Source: Jeotgalibacillus proteolyticus
GTDB taxonomy: Bacteria; Bacillota; Bacilli; Bacillales; Jeotgalibacillaceae
Direction of reading: 5' to 3'
Length of the DNA stretch: 64,000 bases
NCBI RefSeq assembly: GCF_002926065.1
Contig: NZ_PREZ01000005.1
Location: forward strand, 418,739-482,738
The notes under the pieces were generated by a model. That model ran no database searches. It had not been told where the DNA came from and worked only from the letters and a program-made list of their open reading frames with translations. Of the stretch, positions 8,775 through 17,466 are shown one piece after another. The number at the start of each line of letters is the position of its first letter. The stretch's first letter is position 1. The position numbers were made by a program, and so were the translations under genes.

Positions 8775-9442
8775 TGAAAAAGAAAAGAATCATTTTCTGT
8801 GATTTTGATGGGACCATTACTACGTCCGACAATATCATCGCGATCATGAAAGAATTTGCTCCTCCTGAATGGGAAGGAATTAAAGACCGGATTCTTGCAC
8901 AGGAAGTTTCTATACAGGAAGGCGTTGGTGCTCTGTTTAACACCCTCCCTTCCCATAAAAAGAATGCTATTGAAGACTTTTTGTTTAGCCAGATAGTCAT
9001 TCGGGATGGCTTTGAAGAATTCGTATCCTATACCCGCAAGGAAAATATTGAACTAAAGGTTGTAAGCGGAGGAATCGACTTTTTTGTTTATCCCCTTCTA
9101 AAGCCATACGGACTCGAAAAGGATATATTCTGCAACGGCAGCGATTTTTCCGGGGAGAGAATTCGAATTACTTGGCCTCATGCCTGTGATGAGAACTGCT
9201 CAAACGGATGCGGCTGCTGCAAGCCAAGTATTCTCAGAACCTATCCGGCTCAAGACTATTATAAAATTGTCATCGGTGATTCAGTAACTGATCTTGAAGC
9301 AGCTAAGATTGCTGATCATGTGTATGCCTGTGATGACTATCTGGCAGATAAATGTGAGGAGCTAGGTCTTACGTATACGCGTTTCCATTCCTTCCATGAA
9401 ATTATTGAAAAGCTTGAGCATCAAAAGGAGGCGGTTTCTTGA
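8774..9442 (+). CDS. mtnX: 2-hydroxy-3-keto-5-methylthiopentenyl-1-phosphate phosphatase
   Basis: HAD-superfamily phosphatase making the acireductone from the MtnW product. Motif I is FCDFDGTIT near the N-terminus, VVSGGIDFF is motif II and [11 protein letters not shown] the metal-binding motif. A [12 protein letters not shown] cysteine cluster in the middle is typical of MtnX. I start at the ATG overlapping the mtnW stop. An in-frame TTG 15 nt earlier is possible but less likely. It overlaps mtnB by 4 nt. Confidence 0.95.
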   Translation: MKKKRIIFCDFDGTITTSDNIIAIMKEFAPPEWEGIKDRILAQEVSIQEGVGALFNTLPSHKKNAIEDFLFSQIVIRDGFEEFVSYTRKENIELKVVSGGIDFFVYPLLKPYGLEKDIFCNGSDFSGERIRITWPHACDENCSNGCGCCKPSILRTYPAQDYYKIVIGDSVTDLEAAKIADHVYACDDYLADKCEELGLTYTRFHSFHEIIEKLEHQKEAVS

Positions 9443-10068
9443 CATCCTTATCCACCCTTTATACAGAAAGATGGCAGGAGCTTGCCGAAATTAAAGATGA
9501 GCTTGCTGAGCGCGACTGGTTTCCGGGAACGAGCGGAAATTTATCGATAAAGGTGCGAGATGAACCGCTGCAGTTTCTTGTCACGGCAAGCGGAAAAGAT
9601 AAACGGAAGCGGACCCCGGAGGATTTTATTTTAGTAGATGAAAACAGCCTTCCAGTGCATGGCGGAACCCTCCGTCCATCCGCTGAAACCGTCCTGCACC
9701 AGAAAATTTACCAAAAAACAAATGCCGGCTGCTCGCTTCATGTTCATACAGTTGCAAACAATGTGATATCCGAGCTTTACGGAGATGAAGGAAGAATTAC
9801 CTTTAAAGGTCTTGAACTGATTAAAGCCTTCAATATCTGGGAGGAGGATGGAGAAATCACCATCCCGATCATCGACAACCTATCAGATCTCCCTGCTTTA
9901 GCGGAGCTTTTGGCTGAACAGATTACCGACCAGACCTATGGTGTTCTGATTCGCAATCACGGGATTACCGTTTGGGGTCAAAACGGATTCGAAGCTAAAA
10001 AACATTTAGAGGCATTTGAGTTTCTATTCAATTATCAGCTTACTCTTTCTTCATTTAAAAAATTTTAG
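9439..10068 (+). CDS. mtnB: Methylthioribulose-1-phosphate dehydratase
   Basis: Class II aldolase-like zinc enzyme converting methylthioribulose-1-phosphate to the 2,3-diketo compound used by MtnW. It has GTSGNLSIK, zinc ligands in [10 protein letters not shown] and a later RNHGITVWG. It starts at TTG with a perfect AAAGGAGG 8 nt upstream and a 4-nt overlap with the mtnX stop. 209 residues, typical of the family. Confidence 0.95.
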   Translation: MTSLSTLYTERWQELAEIKDELAERDWFPGTSGNLSIKVRDEPLQFLVTASGKDKRKRTPEDFILVDENSLPVHGGTLRPSAETVLHQKIYQKTNAGCSLHVHTVANNVISELYGDEGRITFKGLELIKAFNIWEEDGEITIPIIDNLSDLPALAELLAEQITDQTYGVLIRNHGITVWGQNGFEAKKHLEAFEFLFNYQLTLSSFKKF

Positions 10069-10079
10069 GAGGAATTAAT

Positions 10080-10622
10080 ATGGCGACGATTAAAATCCGC
10101 AACACAAACGAGGTAATTGAAGGAGAAGAAAACGTACTGCAATTCCTTGAAGCACAAGGCGTTCTTTATGAAAAATGGGATACAGCAAAGCTACCAGCTG
10201 CTCTGCAAAACGAAACGCATATTAATGATGAGGATAAAGAGCAGGTGCTTTCAACATTTGATTCAGAAATCCGATCCCTTGCCGAAAGACGCGGCTATCA
10301 TAATTGGGATGTTATCGCGTTAAATGAAAAAACCCCTGATCTTGATGCGCTGCTTAAAAAGTTTGAGCAGGTTCACACACACACTGAGGATGAAGTCCGC
10401 GCCATCACTGCAGGTTCCGGGATTTTCATTATTAAAAGTGAAGACAAAGGCTATTTCGATGTGAATTTAGCGCCTGGAGATGTAATTTCTGTTCCCGTTA
10501 ATGTCCCCCACTTTTTCACCCTGACAGATGAGCGTCAGGTAGTCGCTGTCCGGTTATTTATTGAAAAAGAAGGCTGGGTTGCCCATCCATTCCAGGACCC
10601 TGAATTTGAACAGGCAAAATAA
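10080..10622 (+). CDS. mtnD: Acireductone dioxygenase
   Basis: Cupin dioxygenase that cleaves the acireductone to formate and 4-methylthio-2-oxobutyrate, the precursor of methionine. Metal ligands are in HTHTEDEVRA and the C-terminal VPVNVPHFF. 180 residues, normal length. Last gene of the rightward S-box operon. The transaminase that finishes the pathway (mtnE) is not in this window. No terminator is visible directly after the stop; the nearest hairpin is at 10861-10897. Confidence 0.95.
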   Translation: MATIKIRNTNEVIEGEENVLQFLEAQGVLYEKWDTAKLPAALQNETHINDEDKEQVLSTFDSEIRSLAERRGYHNWDVIALNEKTPDLDALLKKFEQVHTHTEDEVRAITAGSGIFIIKSEDKGYFDVNLAPGDVISVPVNVPHFFTLTDERQVVAVRLFIEKEGWVAHPFQDPEFEQAK

Positions 10623-10726
10623 TCCCTTCTCATTGTTCTTTTCGGAAAGCATTGCCTAAAAATGAACCAGATACAAAAGAGAGCTTGGGAAATAACAATT
10701 ACTGAAAAAGGTATAACATTTAATAA

Positions 10727-10858
10727 ACGTGAGGTAAACGGAGCGGAAGATGGCGACTCCTGCGGGATGAAGCAGGAGCTTGAGATCCACTTGCGCTAGC
10801 AAGTTAGCTCAAGCCCTGCCCCGCGGAAAGCGTCCATCTGAAGCAGAGTGAACCGGGT
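10727..10858 (+). repeat. Interspersed palindromic repeat, subclass B
   Basis: Same core as the copy at 8-128 but with different ends: ACGTGAGGTAAACGGAG at the left and AGTGAACCGGG at the right. It occupies most of the ~400-bp gap between mtnD and the cupin gene and is followed directly by a terminator hairpin. Confidence 0.9.
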
Positions 10859-10860
10859 AT

Positions 10861-10897
10861 AAGAAGCTGAGATAAATTTTTCTCAGTTTCTTTTTTT
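10861..10897 (+). terminator. Terminator after the repeat, likely ends the mtnWXBD transcript
   Basis: AAGAAGCTGAGA pairs, with one bulge or wobble, with TCTCAGTTTCTT, followed by seven Ts. It adjoins the right end of a subclass B repeat. Confidence 0.75.
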
Positions 10898-10977
10898 GCC
10901 GTTTTACTTATAATTTTTTTCGCTGGAAATTCAGCCTCTTAAATGCATTTATTGCGAAAAAATGTATTTACCTACCT

Positions 10978-11002
10978 GTGTAGTTCTTTCAAAAGCGGGT
11001 AT
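10978..11002 (+). promoter_or_regulatory. Candidate sigma-B promoter
   Basis: GTGTAG (10978-10983) and GGGTAT (10997-11002) are 13 bp apart, resembling the sigma-B consensus GTTTAA/GGGWAW. They lie 27 bp before the cupin start. The -35 matches four of six positions, so this is a tentative call. Confidence 0.45.
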
Positions 11003-11028
11003 ACATTTACCAAAGAGGAGGGATTTCT

Positions 11029-11535
11029 ATGACTGCCGATGTAACACTATATCCATTTGAAGACGATGGATCTATCCCAAACAACCAACAGCTTTCTGTG
11101 CTGGTTTATGAAGGCGCATTTAAGGATAATCCTGATAGCATTGAAAAGACCTTTAATGAAAATAATTGGGGAAATAGCTGGGTTGGGGGTGTCCATGACT
11201 TTCACCACTACCATAGCAATACCCATGAAGTACTTGGCGTTCAATCCGGATCTGCCATGCTGCAGATTGGCGGCGAGGAAGGCAAGATGATTAATATCGA
11301 AGCCGGTGATGTGCTGGTGCTTCCAGCCGGTACGGGACACCGGAATATGAAAGCTACTGAAGACTTTAGAATTGTGGGCGCCTACCCTGAAGGTGCTGAA
11401 TATAATATGCGTACTGGAGAACCAGGCGAACGACCGGATGTTCTTGAGGAAATATGGCACGTCCCGCTTCCTGATACAGATCCCGTTTACGGGAAGGACG
11501 GCCCCCTGCTATCCAACTGGACACTCAGCCGGTAA
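11029..11535 (+). CDS. YjlB-like cupin protein
   Basis: A 168-residue small cupin. The two cupin motifs are visible: HDFHHYHSNTHEVLGVQSG and IEAGDVLVLPAGTGHRN, with His and Glu positioned to bind one metal. The ends, including a C-terminal VPLPDTDPVYGKDGPL-type stretch, resemble B. subtilis YjlB. Enzymatic role unknown. RBS AGAGGAGGG. It stands alone between two copies of the intergenic repeat, with a sigma-B-like promoter upstream and a strong terminator downstream. Confidence 0.85.
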   Translation: MTADVTLYPFEDDGSIPNNQQLSVLVYEGAFKDNPDSIEKTFNENNWGNSWVGGVHDFHHYHSNTHEVLGVQSGSAMLQIGGEEGKMINIEAGDVLVLPAGTGHRNMKATEDFRIVGAYPEGAEYNMRTGEPGERPDVLEEIWHVPLPDTDPVYGKDGPLLSNWTLSR

Positions 11536-11599
11536 CAGTCGAGGCTGGAAAAATAACTAGACAAAAAAGGTATGTGTTTAGTGTTTATTTGTTTACGTA

Positions 11600-11732
11600 A
11601 CGTGAGGTAAACGGAGTGGAAGGGGGCGACTCCAGCGGGAGGAAGTGGGAGCTTGAGATCCACTTGCTGAAAGCAAGTTAGCGAAGGGCCCCGCCCCGCG
11701 GAAAGCGTCCCCCTGAAGCGCAGTGAACCGGG
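11600..11732 (+). repeat. Interspersed palindromic repeat, subclass B
   Basis: CGTGAGGTAAACGGAGTGG at the left and GCAGTGAACCGGG at the right, with the common core between. It is directly followed by a terminator hairpin, as at 10.86 kb. It fills most of the 338-bp gap after the cupin gene. Confidence 0.9.
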
Positions 11733-11733
11733 T

Positions 11734-11769
11734 AAAAGGTTGAGACACATATTTGTCTCAACCTTTTTT
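11734..11769 (+). terminator. Terminator downstream of the cupin gene
   Basis: AAAAGGTTGAGACA pairs with TGTCTCAACCTTTT around a 6-nt loop, followed by a T run. The reverse strand also carries a T run, so it may work both ways. Confidence 0.88.
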
Positions 11770-11873
11770 ACTTGCTTATTCACCACTTCTTAACAATTTG
11801 AATAGCGTAAAAGAGCTCTGCCTTTATACCAATCAGGCTTTTAGGGTAAAATAGCAGCATAGGGGTGAACTAC

Positions 11874-13016
11874 ATGAGAAAACTATTTCTTCTGCTGCTA
11901 TTAGTCATTGCTGTGTTCATCTCAAGACCGCTTTGGGAGGATAAAGTTTCTCCTTATGCAGATCTTTCATTTATGGATACAATTTCTGACCGGGTTTTAT
12001 CAGTCATTGAAACACCAAATATATCTAACGCACTGGAAACGTTCACGGACACGATCACAGCCATCATTGTGGATATCGACGATGCAGTCCAGCAGGCACC
12101 AAGAATTCAGTCTGATGAGCCCGCTCCAAGTGTTGAAAAACCTGATCTTTCCATTCCGACAGAGCAGGTCTTCTCGATCTACAATATAAAGCTGGGCGAT
12201 TCCAGGGATCAGGTTGAACAGGAGCTTGGCGAGCCTGCACGTCAATCCCAAAATGAGTTCGGCTCTAGCTGGTATGCCTATCATGAGAATTTCGGAAACT
12301 TCGTCATGGTGTCCTACAACGAAGACGGGCTTGTGAATGGCCTCTTTACGAATCAGGACCTCATTACCTCTTCCATCGGCGTAACGCTTGAAAGCTCCAA
12401 AGAAAATGTCCGCAAAGAGCTGGGCGACCCGCTTACAACGATCCGCAAGGGTTTAATACGATATCAGCTTCAAAATGACGGGGAATACGATGTTTATCAG
12501 GTGGATGATGCATACGCCACAATCTTCTACGATAAGCATGAAGACTATACCGTTACCGCTGTGCAAATTATCCATGAAAGTCTTGAGAGTGAACGTACAG
12601 AAATTTATACAGAGCCGTCTGATTCATTAAAACAAGGCTTTGAGTATCAGCTTTTTGATTTAACCAATGCGGCACGTGTCGAGCATGGTCAAAGCGTTCT
12701 GACATGGGATGAACAGGTCAGGGAAACAGCCAGAAAGCATAGTCTTGATATGGCTGAAAACTCCTACTTTGACCATACTAACCTTAATGGACAATCCCCT
12801 TTCGACCGGATGAAAGAAGATGGGGTCAGCTATAGAGTTGCCGGGGAAAACCTGGCTTACGGACAATTTAGCAGTATTTACGCCCATGAAGGCCTTATGA
12901 ACTCATTAGGCCACCGGGAAAATATTTTAAAACCTGAATTTGGCTATCTTGGTGTAGGCGTTGCTTTTAACGACGATTCACAGCCTTATTTTACTGAGAA
13001 TTTTTTTAATAAGTGA
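11874..13016 (+). CDS. CAP/SCP-domain protein with CAP-associated domain (YlbC-like)
   Basis: About 380 residues. An N-terminal hydrophobic segment (residues 1-18) looks like a signal anchor. The middle (about 100-230) matches the CAP-associated domain, with IKLGDSRDQVEQELGEP and a second VTLESSKENVRKELGDP, two copies of one motif. The C-terminal CAP/SCP domain has LTNAARVEHG, HSLDMAENSYFDHTN, RVAGENLAYG and LGHRENIL. The arrangement is that of B. subtilis YlbC. Probably surface-associated, function unknown. I start at the ATG at 11874, preceded by AGGGGTG, not the GTG at 11865. Confidence 0.88.
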   Translation: MRKLFLLLLLVIAVFISRPLWEDKVSPYADLSFMDTISDRVLSVIETPNISNALETFTDTITAIIVDIDDAVQQAPRIQSDEPAPSVEKPDLSIPTEQVFSIYNIKLGDSRDQVEQELGEPARQSQNEFGSSWYAYHENFGNFVMVSYNEDGLVNGLFTNQDLITSSIGVTLESSKENVRKELGDPLTTIRKGLIRYQLQNDGEYDVYQVDDAYATIFYDKHEDYTVTAVQIIHESLESERTEIYTEPSDSLKQGFEYQLFDLTNAARVEHGQSVLTWDEQVRETARKHSLDMAENSYFDHTNLNGQSPFDRMKEDGVSYRVAGENLAYGQFSSIYAHEGLMNSLGHRENILKPEFGYLGVGVAFNDDSQPYFTENFFNK

Positions 13017-13056
13017 CAAAAAAGGAGACCCGCTTAAAAAAAGCGAGGTCTCCTTT
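13017..13056. terminator. Bidirectional terminator
   Basis: AAAAAAGGAGACC-CGCTT and AAGCG-AGGTCTCCTTTTT form a strong hairpin between two convergent genes, with T runs on both strands. It ends both the CAP-protein gene and the leftward lacI operon. Confidence 0.92.
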
Positions 13057-14040
13057 TTATTTTACAGATTTTCTTGTAATTAGTTCTGTCGAAAGCTTGT
13101 AGTAGGAATTCACTTCCACACCGGCAAGCTGCTGAAGAATAATATGCATCGCAAGCGCCCCAGCTTCATACTTTGGCTGACGAATCGTCGTAAGCGGCGG
13201 TGTCATGAACTCTGCCAGCTGAATATCATCATACCCAATAACTGAAATATCCTCAGGGATCCGGATTTTATTTTCCTGGAACGCCTGAATGCCTCCAATC
13301 GCCATTTCATCATTTGCATAAAAGACTGCTTCAGGCAGCCGCCCCTGGGCAATGAGCATTTTCGTTGCTCTGTACCCTCCTTCGCGGGTAAAGTCACCGT
13401 GAATTTCCCATTTCCCGTTCACATCAAGCTTGTACTCTTTTAACGCAGTAGCATAGCCTTTGTACCGCATTTTACTGTCATGAGAGCGTGGAGGTCCGCT
13501 AATAAACGCTATATCCTTCAAGCCTTTTTCGATTAAATGTTCTGTCGCAACAAAGCCGCCCTGAAAATTATCAACCTCCACCTGAATAACAAATTCATTT
13601 TCAAGATGGCGGTCCAATACAATGATCGGAAACCCCTGGCGTGCTGATTCAACGATCACTTCATCTGAAATATTATGAGCTAAGATTATCGCTCCATCCA
13701 CCCGTTTTTCTTTTAAAAACTTGGTGGCCGTGGATAGCGGCCCTCCTTTAGAGCTGCAGGCAATGAGATCATAGCCGTTTGCCACGGATACTTCCTGCAC
13801 TCCTTTTGTCAGCTCAGAATAGTAAGGTCCCGCCAGATCACTTAGGATTAAAGCAATTGTATTTGTTTTTGTCCGCTTCAAATCAGAGGCAAAGCCGTTT
13901 TTTTGATAGTTTAATTGGCGTGCTGCACCAATCACTTTTTCTCTGGTTGCCGGGCTGATTTTCTCACTGCCATTTAGCGCATAAGAAACCGTTGAAATGG
14001 CTACTCCCGCGAGCCTGGCTACATCTTTTATTGTTGCCAC
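13057..14040 (-). CDS. LacI-family repressor of the beta-1,2-glucan locus
   Basis: A 327-residue LacI/GalR regulator. The N-terminal helix-turn-helix has IKDVARLAGVAISTVSYALN. The sugar-binding part has IALILSDLAGPYYSEL, KRVDGAIILAHN and DISVIGYDDIQLAEFMTPPL. It is the last gene of the importer operon and so probably autoregulated. The palindrome GAAACGTTTC occurs twice in the divergent promoter region at 17.3-17.4 kb and is the likely operator. The inducer is probably a beta-1,2-gluco-oligosaccharide, by context. Confidence 0.9.
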   Translation of the reverse strand: MATIKDVARLAGVAISTVSYALNGSEKISPATREKVIGAARQLNYQKNGFASDLKRTKTNTIALILSDLAGPYYSELTKGVQEVSVANGYDLIACSSKGGPLSTATKFLKEKRVDGAIILAHNISDEVIVESARQGFPIIVLDRHLENEFVIQVEVDNFQGGFVATEHLIEKGLKDIAFISGPPRSHDSKMRYKGYATALKEYKLDVNGKWEIHGDFTREGGYRATKMLIAQGRLPEAVFYANDEMAIGGIQAFQENKIRIPEDISVIGYDDIQLAEFMTPPLTTIRQPKYEAGALAMHIILQQLAGVEVNSYYKLSTELITRKSVK

Positions 14041-14100
14041 AGCTTATCCTCCCATTCGTTTCTCTGTATCAAGTATACATGACGTCATCGTACTACCCTT

Positions 14101-14940
14101 TTATTTTAACCCGGAAGTAGTAAAACCTTCCACAATGTATTTTTGAAAAAAAGAAAAAATGATAATGATTGGAATAACCATAAAGGCTGCTCCTGCCATT
14201 TGGAGCGCAAAGTTACTCGCGTATTGCCCTTTGAGTAAAGATAGCCCTACTGACAATGTATAAAGCGATTCATCGTTTGCAATGATCAAAGGCCACAGGA
14301 AGCTGTTCCAGGCAGCAATAAAGGTCAGGATCCCCTGCACGGCAAAAATAGGCTTTGAGATTGGCATAATCAGACGGAAGAAAATATAAAACTCCCCTGC
14401 TCCATCAAGTCTTGCCGCTTCGATCAGGTCTGTCGGAATTGTTGCCATAAACATTCTGAATAAAAAAATGCTGAAAGCAGCAGCGAGCCCAGGCAGCACG
14501 ATTCCTGCCATTGTGTTGATCAGTCCCATTTCATTTAAAAGCAAATACACGGGAATCATCGTTACCTGACCTGGAATCATCATGGTCGCAAGCACTAAAT
14601 AGAAGACTTTTTCTTTATTTTTAAAATGGTATTTTGCAAACCCATAGCCAGCCATGGCATTAAAGAACAGGCCGACAAAGGATAATAAAACAATGATTAA
14701 TGTATTTCTTAAGTAAATGCCAAAGTTTAAATTAGTAAATAGGTTGATATAATTTTGCAGGGTTGGATTTTCCGCAATTAATGTCGGCGGCATCTGAAGT
14801 ATTTCATTTTCAGGCTTAAAGGAGCTTGAAATCATCCAGAGAAACGGCAGGGAAACAATTAATCCTCCCACCACCAGCAAAATTGTTGCAATCCATTTTT
14901 CTGCGTTATTTTTAGCTTTTCCTGAAGGCATTGATGTCAC
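14101..14940 (-). CDS. Carbohydrate ABC transporter permease (MalG type)
   Basis: A 279-residue CUT1-family permease with six predicted membrane segments and the EAA loop EAARLDGAGEFYIFFRLIMPISKP, where it contacts the shared ATPase. It forms the channel with the upstream MalF-type protein, 14 bp away. No ATPase gene is in the operon, so an MsmX-like general ATPase encoded elsewhere must energise it. Substrate by context: sophoro-oligosaccharides. Confidence 0.92.
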   Translation of the reverse strand: MTSMPSGKAKNNAEKWIATILLVVGGLIVSLPFLWMISSSFKPENEILQMPPTLIAENPTLQNYINLFTNLNFGIYLRNTLIIVLLSFVGLFFNAMAGYGFAKYHFKNKEKVFYLVLATMMIPGQVTMIPVYLLLNEMGLINTMAGIVLPGLAAAFSIFLFRMFMATIPTDLIEAARLDGAGEFYIFFRLIMPISKPIFAVQGILTFIAAWNSFLWPLIIANDESLYTLSVGLSLLKGQYASNFALQMAGAAFMVIPIIIIFSFFQKYIVEGFTTSGLK

Positions 14941-14954
14941 CCCATTTCGATCGG

Positions 14955-15854
14955 TTAATATTCTGTATCGGCTTTTCTTAGTTTAAACTGCAGCAGCGTC
15001 ACGATTATGATCACAATAAAAAGAACAAAGGACCCTGCAGCTGCATAGCCAAATTCACTGAATTGGAAGCCTCGCTGGTAAATGAACAACGCCATTGATA
15101 CCGTGCCGTCAAGCGGACCGCCGCGCGTCATGATAAACGGCTCCTCGAAGAATTGCAGCCAGCCAATTAACGTTGTCACTGTCACGAAAAATACGGCATA
15201 GCGCAGCAGCGGAATGGTGATATAAAATAGGATCTGCCACCGCTTCGCTCCATCAATACGCGCTGCCTCATAATAGGACTGCGGAATTCCCTGCAAGGCT
15301 GCAAGGAAGATAATCATATTGATCCCAATGCCCTTCCAGACCGCTAACAGAATTAGTGAAAGCTTAGCAATTACAGGGTGCTCAAGCCACGGTACCTTGC
15401 CAATATCGCCTAATGAAAGCAGATAGTTAAACAAACCGTATTCTGTGTTATACAGAAACCCCCATACAACGGCAATCGCAATGATATTCGTAATGGCCGG
15501 CATGAAATAGACGGCCCGGAAAACGGTAAAGATTAAGTTTTTCCCATAATTTAAAAGCAGTGCAATACCAAGTGAAAAGATAATGACAAGAGGGACTCCG
15601 ATGATTACATAGAAAAAAGTGTTATAAACCGCTTTATGAAAAACGGTGTCTGAAAGTAGATTAATATAGTTTTCAAATCCGATGAAGCTAATATTAGACC
15701 AGTTTGCCAGGCCCTTTAAATCCATATCAGTAAAGCTGATCACCAGCGCAATCAAGATAGGGATCAGGCTGAAAAGAATTAAAATAATTAATGCCGGCGC
15801 AATAAAGATAAACGGATGTCTGTTTCGAACTGCGCCCTTTATAAGTTGACTCAT
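14955..15854 (-). CDS. Carbohydrate ABC transporter permease (MalF type)
   Basis: About 299 residues with six membrane segments and the EAA loop YEAARIDGAKRWQILFYITIP. The ATG at 15854 (MSQLIKG) gives the usual N-terminus. An upstream in-frame ATG at 15908 would start inside the intercistronic hairpin and add 18 residues. Pairs with the MalG-type gene downstream and the binding lipoprotein upstream. Confidence 0.9.
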   Translation of the reverse strand: MSQLIKGAVRNRHPFIFIAPALIILILFSLIPILIALVISFTDMDLKGLANWSNISFIGFENYINLLSDTVFHKAVYNTFFYVIIGVPLVIIFSLGIALLLNYGKNLIFTVFRAVYFMPAITNIIAIAVVWGFLYNTEYGLFNYLLSLGDIGKVPWLEHPVIAKLSLILLAVWKGIGINMIIFLAALQGIPQSYYEAARIDGAKRWQILFYITIPLLRYAVFFVTVTTLIGWLQFFEEPFIMTRGGPLDGTVSMALFIYQRGFQFSEFGYAAAGSFVLFIVIIIVTLLQFKLRKADTEY

Positions 15855-15885
15855 ACTTGCCCCGCCTTTCCCAGCCGCTTTTATT

Positions 15886-15938
15886 GATAAAAGGAGGTAA
15901 GTGAACACGAATCGTCACTTACCTGCCTTCTTTTATCA
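15886..15938 (-). other. Intercistronic stem-loop between binding protein and permease genes
   Basis: GATAAAAG-AGGTAAGTGA pairs with TCACTTACCT-CTTTTATC, a long, nearly perfect hairpin just after the binding-protein stop. On the minus strand it is followed only by a weak T-rich stretch. It probably shields the upstream mRNA or partly stops transcription, so that the binding protein exceeds the permeases. Confidence 0.75.
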
Positions 15939-17171
15939 TTATTCGAGCATGCTCTTTACCTTTGAATTAAATTCGTCCATTTCAGCGTCTAAATCAGCAC
16001 CGCCGATATTAATTCTTTCAATAGAAGCAAGAAGCTCCTGAGCAATTCTTTCCCATTCCTTAACTGGAGGAGCGCCTTTTGTGTTTTCAAGCTGTTCGCC
16101 AAACACAGAATACATTTCATCTTCAGCAAGCTCAGGTGATTCCCATGCCTCTAAGCGTGAAGGAAGCGTATTTGATTTTTCCATCCATTCAAGCTGCGTG
16201 TCAACTTCATTCATATAAGCAATAAAATCTAACGCCTCATCTACCTTCTCAGAATTATGGAAGACAGAGAAATTAGCTCCGCCAATGCTTGAAAGATTGT
16301 TTTCCTGTGCAGGCATTGGAGCTACTGCCCACTTTCCTTCTAAATCAGGCGCCTGGTCATTCATGATATTAATCATCCATGGACCGCTAAAGAAGATCGG
16401 CTTCTGTCCGTCTTTAAACGCCTGGACAATATCAATTCCCTCTGAGGTTGTGCTGATTCCTTCCTCAAAGTAGCTTGTATAATATTCAAGTGCTCCTTTG
16501 AATTCAGGAGAATCAAAATTAGGATTCTCTGCATCAAACTCAAAGCCATTTTGCCAAGCAAAAATAAATGGCGTGATCTGGTCGTTTAGATCAATATCAA
16601 GCCCGTATACATTATCATTATCACCTGACTCCGTAAGTTTAGAAGCTGCATCCTTCAGCTCGTCCCATGTTGCAGGCGGCTCTGAATATCCGACTTCCTC
16701 AAGCAGATCCGTACGGTAATACATCGTACGTGTTTCAACGTACCACGGAATCCCCACTATCTGATCATCATACTTCATAGAGGTTTGAGCGCCTTCAAAG
16801 TAATTTTCTAAATCAAAATCAGGATACTCCTCCATATGCTCAGTAAGGTCAAGCAACGCTCCTGCATCTGCAAATTCAGCTACCCAGGTCGTTCCAAGCT
16901 GCAGCACATCCGGACCATTTCCTGAAGCAACAGCTGTCAGGAGCTTGTCATAAGCCTGATCCCACGGGATTGCCTGAACATTGACCTTCACACCGGTTTC
17001 TTCCTCGTAGCCTGCTGTCATCTCATTTAAAAGCTTACCTTCCTCACCCATTGCCCATACTGAAATGGCGTCGCTGTCTTCTCCACTATCACTGCCTCCG
17101 CAGCCGGCAAGCACAGCTGATAATCCCATTGCTAACACTGTTGGATAAATAAACCCTTTTTTCTTCAACAT
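15939..17171 (-). CDS. Carbohydrate-binding lipoprotein, probable beta-1,2-gluco-oligosaccharide binder
   Basis: A 410-residue extracytoplasmic solute-binding protein with lipobox LAGC (Cys24). Features of the MalE-like class include GNGPDVLQLGTTWVAEFA, GIPWYVETRTMYYRTDLL and a C-terminal helix-rich part. First gene of the importer operon, divergent from the GH3/GH94 operon. In Listeria innocua a sophoro-oligosaccharide binding protein sits beside homologous GH3 and GH94 genes, which is the basis of the inferred ligand. Confidence 0.9.
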   Translation of the reverse strand: MLKKKGFIYPTVLAMGLSAVLAGCGGSDSGEDSDAISVWAMGEEGKLLNEMTAGYEEETGVKVNVQAIPWDQAYDKLLTAVASGNGPDVLQLGTTWVAEFADAGALLDLTEHMEEYPDFDLENYFEGAQTSMKYDDQIVGIPWYVETRTMYYRTDLLEEVGYSEPPATWDELKDAASKLTESGDNDNVYGLDIDLNDQITPFIFAWQNGFEFDAENPNFDSPEFKGALEYYTSYFEEGISTTSEGIDIVQAFKDGQKPIFFSGPWMINIMNDQAPDLEGKWAVAPMPAQENNLSSIGGANFSVFHNSEKVDEALDFIAYMNEVDTQLEWMEKSNTLPSRLEAWESPELAEDEMYSVFGEQLENTKGAPPVKEWERIAQELLASIERINIGGADLDAEMDEFNSKVKSMLE

Positions 17172-17297
17172 CTTTTCCCATCTCCTCTACTTTATTCTTT
17201 AATTTTCACGAGACTGCAAATATAATACTTGAGTTTTAACTAATTCTGTGAAAAATAAACTATTTAACTTTAACGAAAACTTTTCAAATATTTTATT

Positions 17298-17307
17298 GAA
17301 ACGTTTC
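17298..17307. promoter_or_regulatory. LacI-type operator, importer side
   Basis: Perfect palindrome GAAACGTTTC in the context TTGAAACGTTTCACT. It lies 127 bp before the binding-protein start, and the same 15 bp recur at 17428-17442. Probable target of the LacI regulator at 13057-14040. Confidence 0.75.
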
Positions 17308-17330
17308 ACTAAATTGATTATAATAAATTC

Positions 17331-17344
17331 TGAAGGCGCTTTCA
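17331..17344. promoter_or_regulatory. Candidate cre (CcpA) site
   Basis: TGAAGGCGCTTTCA matches the cre consensus TGWAANCGNTNWCA except at one position. It lies midway between the two LacI-type palindromes, where it could repress both divergent operons when preferred sugars are present. Confidence 0.6.
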
Positions 17345-17429
17345 AGACTTTTAGCAAATATTTAATTAATCTCTATTGAATAAGTATTTTCTACATATTT
17401 TCCCCAGTTTATTTTTTTGGATTTAAATT

Positions 17430-17439
17430 GAAACGTTTC
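17430..17439. promoter_or_regulatory. LacI-type operator, GH3/GH94 side
   Basis: Second GAAACGTTTC palindrome, 27 bp before the GH3 start and so just downstream of, or over, its promoter. It is identical over 15 bp to the copy at 17296-17310. Confidence 0.75.
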
Positions 17440-17466
17440 ACTATTTAAGGATCGGGAGGTAATAAG

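Noticed and set aside
17331-17344. Third LacI-family operator
   Set aside because: TGAAGGCGCTTTCA lacks the AACGTT centre of the two LacI sites and fits cre better.
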